A DNA stretch of 6,852 nt from DIGJ01 sp031553075 (GTDB lineage Bacteria; Bacillota; Clostridia; Lachnospirales; Lachnospiraceae): the NCBI GenBank assembly GCA_031553075.1, contig JAVBLX010000184.1, positions 1 to 6,852 on the forward strand, given 5' to 3'. Below, piece by piece: positions 1 to 5,121 of the stretch. Within the stretch, counting starts at the first letter, position 1. Each line of letters begins with the position of its first letter. A program made the translations under genes and the position numbers. The notes below the pieces were generated by a model. It saw nothing but the letters and a program-made list of their open reading frames with translations, did no database searches and was not told the DNA's origin.

Positions 1-132
1 CCCCCCTCAAGATAAGATTTCCCATAACACAAGTTAGTAAGACCCCTTGAAGACGACAAGGTAGATAGGGCAGAGGTGGAAGTGCAGTAATGCATGTAGC
101 TGACTGTTACTAATAGGTCGAGGGCTTGACCA
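1..132 (+). rRNA. 23S ribosomal RNA, 3' end (partial)
   Basis: This is the last stretch of the large-subunit rRNA (domain VI); the gene runs in from the left edge. The sequence matches the conserved end of bacterial 23S rRNA: the GACGACAAGGTAGATAGGGC segment, the GTGGAAGTGCAGTAATGCATG segment, and the final TGTTACTAATAGGTCGAGGG followed by CTTGACC, which corresponds to the E. coli GGTACTAATGAACCGTGAGGCTTAACC end. The exact 3' nucleotide is uncertain by a few bases. The tRNA-Asp gene starts about 55 bases later and there is no room for a 5S rRNA between them. Confidence 0.95.
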
Positions 133-187
133 AAAGGTTCAGGAACGTGGATGTTTCAATGTGTAATTTTGAAGGTATATATAATAT

Positions 188-261
188 GGCCCAGTGGCTC
201 AGTTGGTTAGAGCGCCGCCCTGTCACGGCGGAGGTCGTCGGTTCGAGTCCGATCTGGGTCG
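188..261 (+). tRNA. tRNA-Asp (anticodon GTC)
   Basis: The cloverleaf is complete. The acceptor stem GGCCCAG pairs with CTGGGTC (one G-U), the T arm is GTCGG-TTCGAGT-CCGAT, and the anticodon loop CTGTCAC carries GTC. The discriminator is G261. The gene is 74 nt and CCA is not encoded, since the next bases are TTT. It is the first tRNA after the 23S end. The spacer to the next tRNA holds two small hairpins, AAGGAT-TTTT-ATCCTT and TTATCTG-GTTAAAT-CAGATAA, possibly processing signals. Confidence 0.97.
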
Positions 262-325
262 TTTAATATCATACTTCGCAAGGATTTTTATCCTTTGTTA
301 TCTGGTTAAATCAGATAATTCCCAT

Positions 326-398
326 GGGATCATAGCTCAGCTGGGAGAGCATCTGCCTTACAAGCAGAGGGTCACAGGTTCGAGCCCTGTTGGTCCCA
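326..398 (+). tRNA. tRNA-Val (anticodon TAC)
   Basis: The acceptor stem GGGATCA pairs with TGGTCCC, the anticodon stem-loop is TCTGC-CTTACAA-GCAGA with anticodon TAC, and the T arm is ACAGG-TTCGAGC-CCTGT. The discriminator is A398, the length is 73 nt, and no CCA is encoded. Only six bases separate it from tRNA-Thr, so the two must be cut from one transcript. Confidence 0.97.
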
Positions 399-404
399 TT
401 TAAT

Positions 405-477
405 GCCGATGTGGCTCAATTGGCAGAGCAGCTGATTTGTAATCAGCAGGTTATCGGTTCGAGTCCGATCATCGGCT
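405..477 (+). tRNA. tRNA-Thr (anticodon TGT)
   Basis: The acceptor stem GCCGATG pairs with CATCGGC, the anticodon stem-loop is GCTGA-TTTGTAA-TCAGC with anticodon TGT (reads ACA), and the T loop is TTCGAGT. The discriminator is T477 and no CCA is encoded. An A/U-only hairpin (TTTTTCTTT at 477-485 with AAAGAAAAA at 497-505) starts at the tRNA 3' end and may help define trailer processing. Confidence 0.96.
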
Positions 478-531
478 TTTTCTTTTGTCTTCTATGAAAG
501 AAAAAGTATTTTGATAAAAGAAAATTAATAT

Positions 532-613
532 GGATGGGTTCCCGAGTGGCCAAAGGGGGCAGACTGTAAATCTGTTAGCGACGCTTTCGAAGGTTCGAAT
601 CCTTCTCCATCCA
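532..613 (+). tRNA. tRNA-Tyr (anticodon GTA)
   Basis: This is a class II tRNA of 82 nt with a long variable arm, as expected for bacterial tRNA-Tyr. The acceptor stem GGATGGG pairs with TCCATCC (one G-U). The anticodon loop CTGTAAA between GCAGA and TCTGT gives GTA. The T arm is AAGG-TTCGAAT-CCTT. The discriminator is A613 and no CCA is encoded. Confidence 0.96.
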
Positions 614-647
614 TTTTCAACTTAATAATAGGTTGACAGAATATTGT

Positions 648-721
<74 letters not shown>

Positions 722-727
722 TTTTTT

Positions 728-800
<73 letters not shown>

Positions 801-851
801 TTTTGCTTGTTTAGAAATAAGACAAGTAATGAACACATTTTATTAATGTAT

Positions 852-924
852 GGGATATTAGCTCAGTCGGTAGAGCACTTGACTTTTAATCAAGTTGTCC
901 GGGGTTCGAATCCCCGATGTCTCA
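852..924 (+). tRNA. tRNA-Lys (anticodon TTT)
   Basis: The acceptor stem GGGATAT pairs with ATGTCTC (two G-U pairs), the anticodon stem-loop is CTTGA-CTTTTAA-TCAAG with anticodon TTT, and the T arm is CGGGG-TTCGAAT-CCCCG. The discriminator is A924 and no CCA is encoded. It is the last gene of the rRNA-tRNA run; a terminator hairpin begins 12 bases later. Confidence 0.97.
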
Positions 925-935
925 TTTGAACTGTA

Positions 936-977
936 GTAACCTTGAGATGTAAAAAATACATCCAGGTTGCTTTTTTT
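936..977 (+). terminator. rho-independent terminator of the rRNA-tRNA operon
   Basis: An imperfect hairpin is followed directly by a run of seven T (971-977). Its lower stem is GTAACCT with AGGTTGC, its upper stem is GATGTA with TACATC, and a small asymmetric internal loop separates them. The position right after tRNA-Lys fits the end of the stable-RNA transcript. Confidence 0.88.
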
Positions 978-1078
978 ATTTAAAATGAATTATGTAAATA
1001 ATCTAATTATAAAAGTTAATATTAAGGTAGACATAAAGCCTCTGAATTTTGAAATAGTTTCTGTCACAACAGAAAAAG

Positions 1079-1288
1079 CTAATTCAAATTTGGAAGCTTT
1101 ATTTTTTTGTATAATGTAGTCTCTATTAAATTTTTATTAGTGGCAACTGCTATTACAGTTATATGTAATATTTTAATAGTTTTGGTAAAATTGGACAGAC
1201 TACTCATAAGCTCATTTATTCTAAGATTAGCTTGAACATGACCATCATCTTCTAAATAATCGGACCATTCACTGGTCTGATTTTCCGA
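1079..1288 (-). pseudogene. minus-strand open frame without start, possible gene remnant
   Basis: Sixty-nine sense codons read on the minus strand from 1288 down to a TAG stop at 1079-1081. A TAG at 1289-1291 precedes the frame, and no ATG, GTG or TTG near its beginning would serve as a start. The early part carries EWSDYLEDD, resembling DWSSYLEDG in the frame at 6653-6802. Both lie beside copies of the same DNA repeat, so the similarity may simply be the repeat read in one frame. The remainder (a basic, Asn/Ile-rich tail) is not recognised. In AT-rich DNA a 69-codon open stretch is weak evidence. It is either a decayed 3' gene end or noncoding sequence. Confidence 0.22.
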
Positions 1289-1331
1289 CTAGTCAAGTCA
1301 AATGAACGAATGAAGATGGGAATCAGTCGGA
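1246..1331. repeat. dispersed palindromic repeat, eroded copy 1
   Basis: This is the structured part of the gene-free stretch 978-1387; the rest, 978-1240, is plain AT-rich DNA. The left flank 1246-1267 matches 6727-6748 at the right edge of the window in 20 of 22 positions, including an exact 14-base CATCTTCTAAATAA. Two hairpins are visible. One is a 10-bp stem (1258-1267 with 1273-1282, loop TTCAC, one G-U). The other is TCCGACT (1284-1290) with AGTCGGA (1325-1331) around a 34-base loop. The internal GAACGAATGAA recalls the opposite-strand TTCATTCG in the copy at 6727-6852. The palindrome itself is much decayed. Confidence 0.55.
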
Positions 1332-1387
1332 GTAATCGGATAAGACATAATATTAAAATAAGGAAAGGCGGGTTCAAATATTAGTTT

Positions 1388-2809
1388 ATGAAGGAAAAGT
1401 TTTCTAATGATTTAAATCAAAATATTCAAGATCTAAACACAACCTTAAGGGTTGATAAGAATTATGACATTATTTATCGAGTTATTGAAATTGGTGGTCG
1501 AAAGGCTTGCTTTTATTTTATAGATGGATTTACTAAAGATGAAATTATGCAGAGATTAATGCAGGCTTTTATGGCGATTAAGGAAAAGGATATGCCAGTT
1601 TCTGCATATGAGTTTTCTAAAAAATTTCTTTCCTATGGTGAGGTAGATTTAATTAAGGAGAAAGAGAGCTTTATTAAGTTCCTTTTGTCAGGTGTACCCT
1701 GCCTGGTGGTGGATGGTTATGATGTGATTATTGGGATCGATTTCCGTACTTACCCGGCTAGAAGTGTATCAGAACCGGATAAAGAGAAGGTAATGCGAGG
1801 CTCAAAGGATGGTTTTGTTGAGACCATTGTATTTAATACGGCACTGATTCGCCGCAGAGTTCGTGCAGAGGATTTGATTATGGAGAGCTTTTCCATAGGG
1901 ACAAGTTCCAAGACAGATGTGGTAATTTCCTATATGGAAAGCCGGGTGGATCAGAAGCTTTTGGAGGATATTAAGAACAGAATTGAGGGAATTAAGATTG
2001 ATGCTTTAACGATGAATCAGGAAAGTTTGATGGAATGTTTATATCAGCACAAATGGCTTAATCCCTTTCCTAAATTCAAAGCCACAGAACGACCCGATTC
2101 AGCAGCAGCGGCTATATTAGAAGGCAATATTATTATTGTAGTGGATAATTCGCCATCGGTTATTATTATTCCCAGTTCTATTTTTGATATTATTGAAGAG
2201 GCAGATGATTTTTATTTTCCACCAGTTACCGGAACTTATTTACGTCTTTCCCGCTTTGCGATTGATCTTGGGGCTCTTTTACTTGCTCCGGTGTTTCTGC
2301 TTTTGATGCAAAATCAGCAGTGGATACCAGAAGGTCTTAAGTTTATTATTATTAAGGATCCTATTAATATACCGATTGTGGTGCAGTTTCTGTTGCTTGA
2401 GTTTGCAGTAGATGGTCTGCGGCTGGCATCGTTAAATACACCCAGTATGCTAAGTACACCACTTAGTGTGGTTGCTGCAATTATTTTTGGTGACTATACG
2501 GTTAGTTCAGGCTGGTTCAACTCAGAGGTCATGTTGTATATGGCTTTTGTGGCAATTGCTAATTATACGCAGGCAAGTTTTGAGCTGGGGTATGCTTTTA
2601 AATTCATGAGAATTATTACTTTGATATTAACACAGTTTTTTAATTTGTATGGATTTATTGCCGGGATTGCTCTTACAGGAATAGCAATCGTATGTAATAA
2701 GACAGTTGCAGGGAAAAGCTATATTTATCCGTTAGTACCATTTGATTCTAAACAGCTTTTACGCAGGTTTTTCCGAATCAGTCTGCCAAGTACAGAGAAA
2801 AACAAATAA
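1388..2809 (+). CDS. spoVAF: SpoVAF-type spore germination protein (GerA family)
   Basis: This 473-aa protein is a full-length member of the GerAA/SpoVAF family of spore inner-membrane proteins; B. subtilis SpoVAF has roughly the same length. The large N-terminal soluble part (about 1-285) carries YPARSVSEPD and RGSKDGFVE (about 122-145) and RPDSAAAAILEGN (about 235-247). FPPVTGTYLR (about 277-286) leads into the membrane part, which has hydrophobic segments near 288-307, 326-345, 357-370, 380-395 and 405-437. These motifs favour SpoVAF over a nutrient-receptor A subunit, as does the lack of GerB- and GerC-type genes nearby. In Bacillus the gene ends the spoVA operon and acts in the response to germinants; here it stands alone. 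A TAG directly upstream in frame (1382-1384) rules out a longer start. The purine-rich AAGGAAAGGCGGG lies about 15 bases before the ATG, rather far for a ribosome binding site. Developmental (sigma-G) control is expected from the family, but only a CATAATA -10-like box (1346-1352) is seen, without a matching -35. Confidence 0.93.
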   Translation: MKEKFSNDLNQNIQDLNTTLRVDKNYDIIYRVIEIGGRKACFYFIDGFTKDEIMQRLMQAFMAIKEKDMPVSAYEFSKKFLSYGEVDLIKEKESFIKFLLSGVPCLVVDGYDVIIGIDFRTYPARSVSEPDKEKVMRGSKDGFVETIVFNTALIRRRVRAEDLIMESFSIGTSSKTDVVISYMESRVDQKLLEDIKNRIEGIKIDALTMNQESLMECLYQHKWLNPFPKFKATERPDSAAAAILEGNIIIVVDNSPSVIIIPSSIFDIIEEADDFYFPPVTGTYLRLSRFAIDLGALLLAPVFLLLMQNQQWIPEGLKFIIIKDPINIPIVVQFLLLEFAVDGLRLASLNTPSMLSTPLSVVAAIIFGDYTVSSGWFNSEVMLYMAFVAIANYTQASFELGYAFKFMRIITLILTQFFNLYGFIAGIALTGIAIVCNKTVAGKSYIYPLVPFDSKQLLRRFFRISLPSTEKNK

Positions 2810-2828
2810 CTTGTTTATTTACCACCGC

Positions 2829-2854
2829 AATCTTTTGAGAGTACGCATGGAAAT
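2829..2854. repeat. relic of the dispersed palindromic repeat, copy 3
   Basis: Twenty of 26 positions match 6761-6786, including an exact GAGAGTACG (2837-2845), so this looks like one arm of the palindrome at the right edge. The opposite arm is not recognisable here. A 7-bp inverted pair TAACTTG / CAAGTTA brackets the surrounding 100 bases, beginning at the spoVAF stop. The stretch 2810-3117 otherwise holds no gene. Confidence 0.35.
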
Positions 2855-2964
2855 GCACTAAAGTATGAACGGATATCTATTTGGTGTATATAACGTGCAA
2901 GTTACAAAAGAAAATATTTCGAATTCAGAAGTTATATGCTATACTGAAAGATATTAATTAAAAG

Positions 2965-2994
2965 TTGATTAGCCTGACTAGTGTACTGTATCAT
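2965..2994 (+). promoter_or_regulatory. candidate sigma-A promoter for the 252-aa gene
   Basis: A -35 like TTGATT (2965-2970) and a -10 like TATCAT (2989-2994) are separated by 18 bases. They match the consensus hexamers in 4 and 5 of 6 positions. The left arm of an inverted repeat lies across the spacer and reaches the -10. The predicted start near 3001 would give a leader of about 115 bases before the ATG at 3118. In AT-rich DNA such matches arise by chance, so this is tentative. Confidence 0.4.
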
Positions 2995-3023
2995 TCATAA
3001 TTAGCTAAACAGCACACTAGTTA
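2975..3023. repeat. 13-bp imperfect inverted repeat, operator-like
   Basis: ACTAGTGTACTGT (2977-2989) pairs with ACAGCACACTAGT (3009-3021) with one mismatch around a 19-base AT-rich loop; two more pairs can be added outside. No T-run follows immediately, so it is not a typical terminator. Its left arm overlaps the candidate promoter at 2965-2994 and its right arm lies just past the predicted start of transcription. That would suit a regulator binding site or an RNA hairpin in the early leader. Confidence 0.55.
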
Positions 3024-3063
3024 AAAGTATTTTTAGGAAACGTGAATCGGAAACTAATTTATT

Positions 3064-3108
3064 TATAAATCGTAAATGAAATATAAATCGTAAATGAAAT
3101 ATGAATCG
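3064..3108. repeat. 18-bp tandem repeat, two units plus a partial third
   Basis: Two perfect copies of AAATCGTAAATGAAATAT occupy 3067-3084 and 3085-3102. Three bases of shared phase precede them, and a degenerate third unit (GAATCG) runs almost to the ribosome binding region of the gene at 3118. A similar GAATCGG occurs at 3044-3050. Each perfect unit contains an ATG, but neither opens a useful reading frame for the downstream gene. It may be a slippage-prone leader element or a set of repeated protein-binding sites. Confidence 0.8.
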
Positions 3109-3117
3109 GGATAAATT

Positions 3118-3876
3118 ATGGATAAGAAATTATTTCAAAGCGCGTGTGATAAAATTATTGACAAAGAGCGTGAGCGAAAAAAGATAGGCATCTTGGGAGA
3201 AAAAACGGTGCATGCTGTCTTAAAAAACTATCTGGAGCCGAATGAACAGTATCAGGAAATTAAAGTGGAGGGCTTTTTCGCAGATATTGCAAGGGAGGAT
3301 GAGGTGATTGAGATTCAGACCAGGAATTTCAATACCCTTCGAAGAAAGTTGGATGTTTTCTTGGAGCGGGGATATGTAACAGTAGTGTATCCCATTCCAT
3401 ACATAAAATGGTTATGCTGGATTGATGAAGAAACGGGGGAAGTAAGCAAACGGAGGAAGTCGCCCAAGATGGGAAATTATCTTATGGCGTTCCGTGAGCT
3501 CTATCGGATTAAGAGTTATCTGGTACATCCCCGTTTGAGGCTTCATATGATTCTTATGAACGTAGAGGAAAGCCGCCTTTTAAACGGATGGAGCCAGGAT
3601 AAGAAAAAAGGCTCAACCCGATTTGACCGAATTCCTCTGGAGATTGTGGATGAATTATTTATAGATAATGCTAAGGATTATCTAAAGTTGATTCCAGTTG
3701 GACTTCCAGATGTTTTTAGTGTTAAGGATTATCAAAAGGCGGGAAAAATAAATAATGGTATGGCCAGTCTGGCTCTGAATATTTTGTATCATGTAGGGAC
3801 AGTAGAACGGGTAGGAAAAAAAGGAAATGCGTATTTATACAAAATAAGGGCAATTACTCAGGACCCAATGTCATGA
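3118..3876 (+). CDS. conserved-looking protein of unknown function, possible nuclease fold plus winged helix
   Basis: I do not recognise this 252-aa soluble protein by name. The N-terminal part begins with a charged helix (about 12-25) and has GILGEKTVHAVLKNYLE (24-40). FFADI (53-57) and VIEIQTRNF (63-71) follow. The spaced E28, D56 and E65-x-Q67 recall the E...D...(D/E)xK/Q core of PD-(D/E)XK nucleases; this is inference from pattern only. The middle (about 85-160) is rich in aromatic and basic residues. The C-terminal part (about 195-245, SVKDYQKAGKINNGMASLAL and on to VERVGKKGNAYLYKI) looks like a winged-helix domain with a beta hairpin at its end. No signal peptide or membrane segment is visible. 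The ATG has only a weak GGGA ribosome site eight bases upstream and follows tandem repeats. The gene stands alone, convergent with the flavin reductase gene. A DNA-associated role is plausible but unproven. Confidence 0.85.
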   Translation: MDKKLFQSACDKIIDKERERKKIGILGEKTVHAVLKNYLEPNEQYQEIKVEGFFADIAREDEVIEIQTRNFNTLRRKLDVFLERGYVTVVYPIPYIKWLCWIDEETGEVSKRRKSPKMGNYLMAFRELYRIKSYLVHPRLRLHMILMNVEESRLLNGWSQDKKKGSTRFDRIPLEIVDELFIDNAKDYLKLIPVGLPDVFSVKDYQKAGKINNGMASLALNILYHVGTVERVGKKGNAYLYKIRAITQDPMS

Positions 3877-3890
3877 TATTGCGTCCTGAG
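3857..3890 (+). terminator. hairpin over the stop codon, possible terminator
   Basis: CTCAGGAC (3857-3864) pairs perfectly with GTCCTGAG (3883-3890). Inside, after one C/C mismatch, CAAT pairs with ATTG. The TGA stop (3874-3876) is in the loop region. No U-run follows directly, the nearest being TTTTT about 20 bases on, so termination is uncertain. The structure is equally stable on the other strand and could act between the two convergent genes. Confidence 0.4.
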
Positions 3891-3965
3891 CCCCTAACAG
3901 TTCCAAATAATTTTTGCCTAAAACAGAGAACTTTTCTATTTGATGAGTGGCAGCAATGCTGTCGT

Positions 3966-4535
3966 CTATTTTAGTTTCATTCCTTTAATATTTGGTTTTT
4001 CTAACTTTTTGCTCATCGTATAATATTGATGATTATCTCCAACGGCATAGATGATGGGGTTTAATTGTTCAATTAAAGGTGATTGTTCATCAAAAGAATC
4101 ATCTGTTTTTACATTTTTAATTAGTCCGATAAATTGGGTATGAGATCCAATTTCAACTATTTGAATAACTTCACATTCCAGATTAAGTGGAATCTCTTCA
4201 ATATATGGAGCATCCACAAATTCGCTTTTTACAGGGGTAAGACCTGTTTCTTCAAATTTGTTAACATTATTTCCTGAAGCTGTGCCAAAATAACTGGATT
4301 CATTAATAAATTTCTCGTTCGGTATATTAATGGTAAAAGATTTTCTTTTTATCAGGCCTTGATAGGTGTTTGTTTCTTTTCTTACTGAAATTGCGACGCA
4401 AGGCGGGTTGCTGTTACAAATACCGCCCCAACCAACGGTCATAACATTAGGTTTTCCGGAATCATCGTATGTTCCTACTAATAGCAGTGGATTTGGATAT
4501 AATGCGAGCTTAACACCTAAATCTTTTTTTGACAT
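3966..4535 (-). CDS. flavin reductase family protein (FMN-binding split-barrel)
   Basis: This 189-aa protein belongs to the flavin reductase-like / flavoredoxin family, soluble FMN-binding enzymes that move electrons from NAD(P)H or ferredoxin partners to flavins or substrates. Family signs are GTYDDSGKPNVMTVGWGG (21-38), NPPCVAISVRKETNTYQGL (43-61, phosphate/FMN region), KSFTINIP (65-72), the deviant FGTASGNNVNKF segment (83-94) and SHTQFIGLI (131-139), which fits the usual late H-x-x-F-x-G-x-V/I strand. The length is typical. The start is well supported by AGGAGG seven bases before the ATG. Upstream, TATACT (4580-4575 on the minus strand) could be a -10 overlapping the opposite promoter, but its -35 is poor. 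It is divergent from an HxlR regulator, which probably controls it. The exact substrate cannot be told from sequence. Confidence 0.9.
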   Translation of the reverse strand: MSKKDLGVKLALYPNPLLLVGTYDDSGKPNVMTVGWGGICNSNPPCVAISVRKETNTYQGLIKRKSFTINIPNEKFINESSYFGTASGNNVNKFEETGLTPVKSEFVDAPYIEEIPLNLECEVIQIVEIGSHTQFIGLIKNVKTDDSFDEQSPLIEQLNPIIYAVGDNHQYYTMSKKLEKPNIKGMKLK

Positions 4536-4553
4536 TTTGCATCCTCCTTCTAT

Positions 4554-4582
4554 TTGTCAAATATGACTGCTTTTAGTATAAT
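4554..4582 (+). promoter_or_regulatory. sigma-A promoter for the HxlR-family gene
   Basis: TTGTCA (4554-4559) and a perfect TATAAT (4577-4582) are separated by the ideal 17 bases. Transcription would begin near 4589, giving a leader of about 70 bases that contains two palindromes. A minus-strand -10-like TATACT overlaps the TATAAT, so polymerases for the two divergent genes could compete. Confidence 0.75.
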
Positions 4583-4606
4583 ATATATTGCAAGAAAATA
4601 GAAGAG

Positions 4607-4644
4607 CGCACTTTCATGTGCGTTGGTAACTTAAAGGTAACCAA
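4607..4644. promoter_or_regulatory. candidate operator: two adjacent palindromes
   Basis: The first is CGCAC-TTTCAT-GTGCG (4607-4622). The second is a 22-bp imperfect dyad from TTGGTAAC to GTAACCAA (4623-4644), symmetric at 16 of 22 positions, which also contains GGTAAC as a direct repeat 11 bp apart, about one helical turn. Both lie between the promoter at 4554-4582 and the HxlR start codon, a suitable place for autoregulation by a dimeric winged-helix protein. They could instead be leader RNA hairpins. Confidence 0.42.
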
Positions 4645-4660
4645 AGGAGCATGGACAAGC

Positions 4661-4999
4661 ATGATGACGAAGGAAGAACTGCCAATTTGCCCGGTAGAAA
4701 CAGCACTCAAAGTTATAGGAAGTAAATGGAAACTGTTGATTATTAGTGAATTGTTAAATAATCCAAAGCGATTTAATGAACTACAAAAACGATTATCCCG
4801 TATTTCTCATAAAGTCTTAACAGAAAATTTGAAGGAAATGGAAAGTGATGGGGTTATCATTAGAACGATTTACCCTGAAACACCTCCCAAGGTTGAATAT
4901 TCATTATCTGATTTAGGAAGCGAAATACGTATTTTGATGGATTTTATATCAGTCTGGGGAACAGAATATCAAAAATATATACGTAACCAGAACTCTTAG
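4661..4999 (+). CDS. HxlR-family winged-helix transcriptional regulator
   Basis: From the ATG at 4661 this is 112 aa, the usual size of HxlR-type dimeric DNA-binding proteins. The family pattern is clear: CPVETALKVIGSKWKLLIISEL (10-31), then RFNELQKRL (37-45), the recognition helix ISHKVLTENLKEMESDGVI (48-66), the wing TIYPETPPKVEYSLSDLG (69-86) and a C-terminal dimerisation helix. Cys10 is the only cysteine and sits where redox-sensing members such as YodB have theirs. That makes sensing of quinones, aldehydes or disulfide stress a reasonable inference. The start was chosen because AAAGGAG (4643-4649) lies 11 bases upstream. An in-frame ATG at 4616 would add 15 residues of unlikely sequence encoded within the palindromes, and a second ATG at 4664 is also possible. 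It faces away from the flavin reductase gene, its probable target. Confidence 0.92.
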   Translation: MMTKEELPICPVETALKVIGSKWKLLIISELLNNPKRFNELQKRLSRISHKVLTENLKEMESDGVIIRTIYPETPPKVEYSLSDLGSEIRILMDFISVWGTEYQKYIRNQNS

Positions 5000-5059
5000 G
5001 AGTCTAAATATATTTGAACAAAATGTTAATGAAAAATTGTTTAGATATAAAGAAGTTAC

Positions 5060-5088
5060 TTGAATTTCTAATGCATTTACGATAACAT
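5060..5088 (+). promoter_or_regulatory. candidate promoter for the carbamate kinase gene
   Basis: TTGAAT (5060-5065) and TAACAT (5083-5088) are 17 bases apart, each matching the sigma-A consensus in 4 of 6 positions. They lie about 33 bases before the ATG at 5122, which has AGAGG at good spacing (seven bases). The HxlR gene has no convincing terminator after it, so read-through from 4554-4582 is also possible. Confidence 0.35.
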
Positions 5089-5121
5089 TAAATAAAGCAA
5101 AAACGGAAGAGAGGTAGTCCT

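Noticed and set aside
194..403. A 69-codon plus-strand open frame through the first tRNAs
   Set aside because: It lies across tRNA-Asp and tRNA-Val; its amino acids merely translate conserved tRNA arms.
1320..1352. Sigma-G promoter for spoVAF
   Set aside because: CATAATA fits the -10, but the only -35-like GAATC is 21 bases away and mismatched, so only half a promoter is supported.
3064..3108. CRISPR array
   Set aside because: The 18-bp units are directly adjacent without spacers and there are no cas genes; it is a simple tandem repeat.
4616..4660. Upstream ATG for the HxlR gene adding 15 residues
   Set aside because: The ATG sits in a palindrome with no ribosome site, and the added residues do not resemble the family's N-terminus; AAAGGAG fits the start at 4661.
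4985..5010. Terminator after the HxlR gene
   Set aside because: The ACTC-TTAG-GAGT stem is only four base pairs and no T-run follows.
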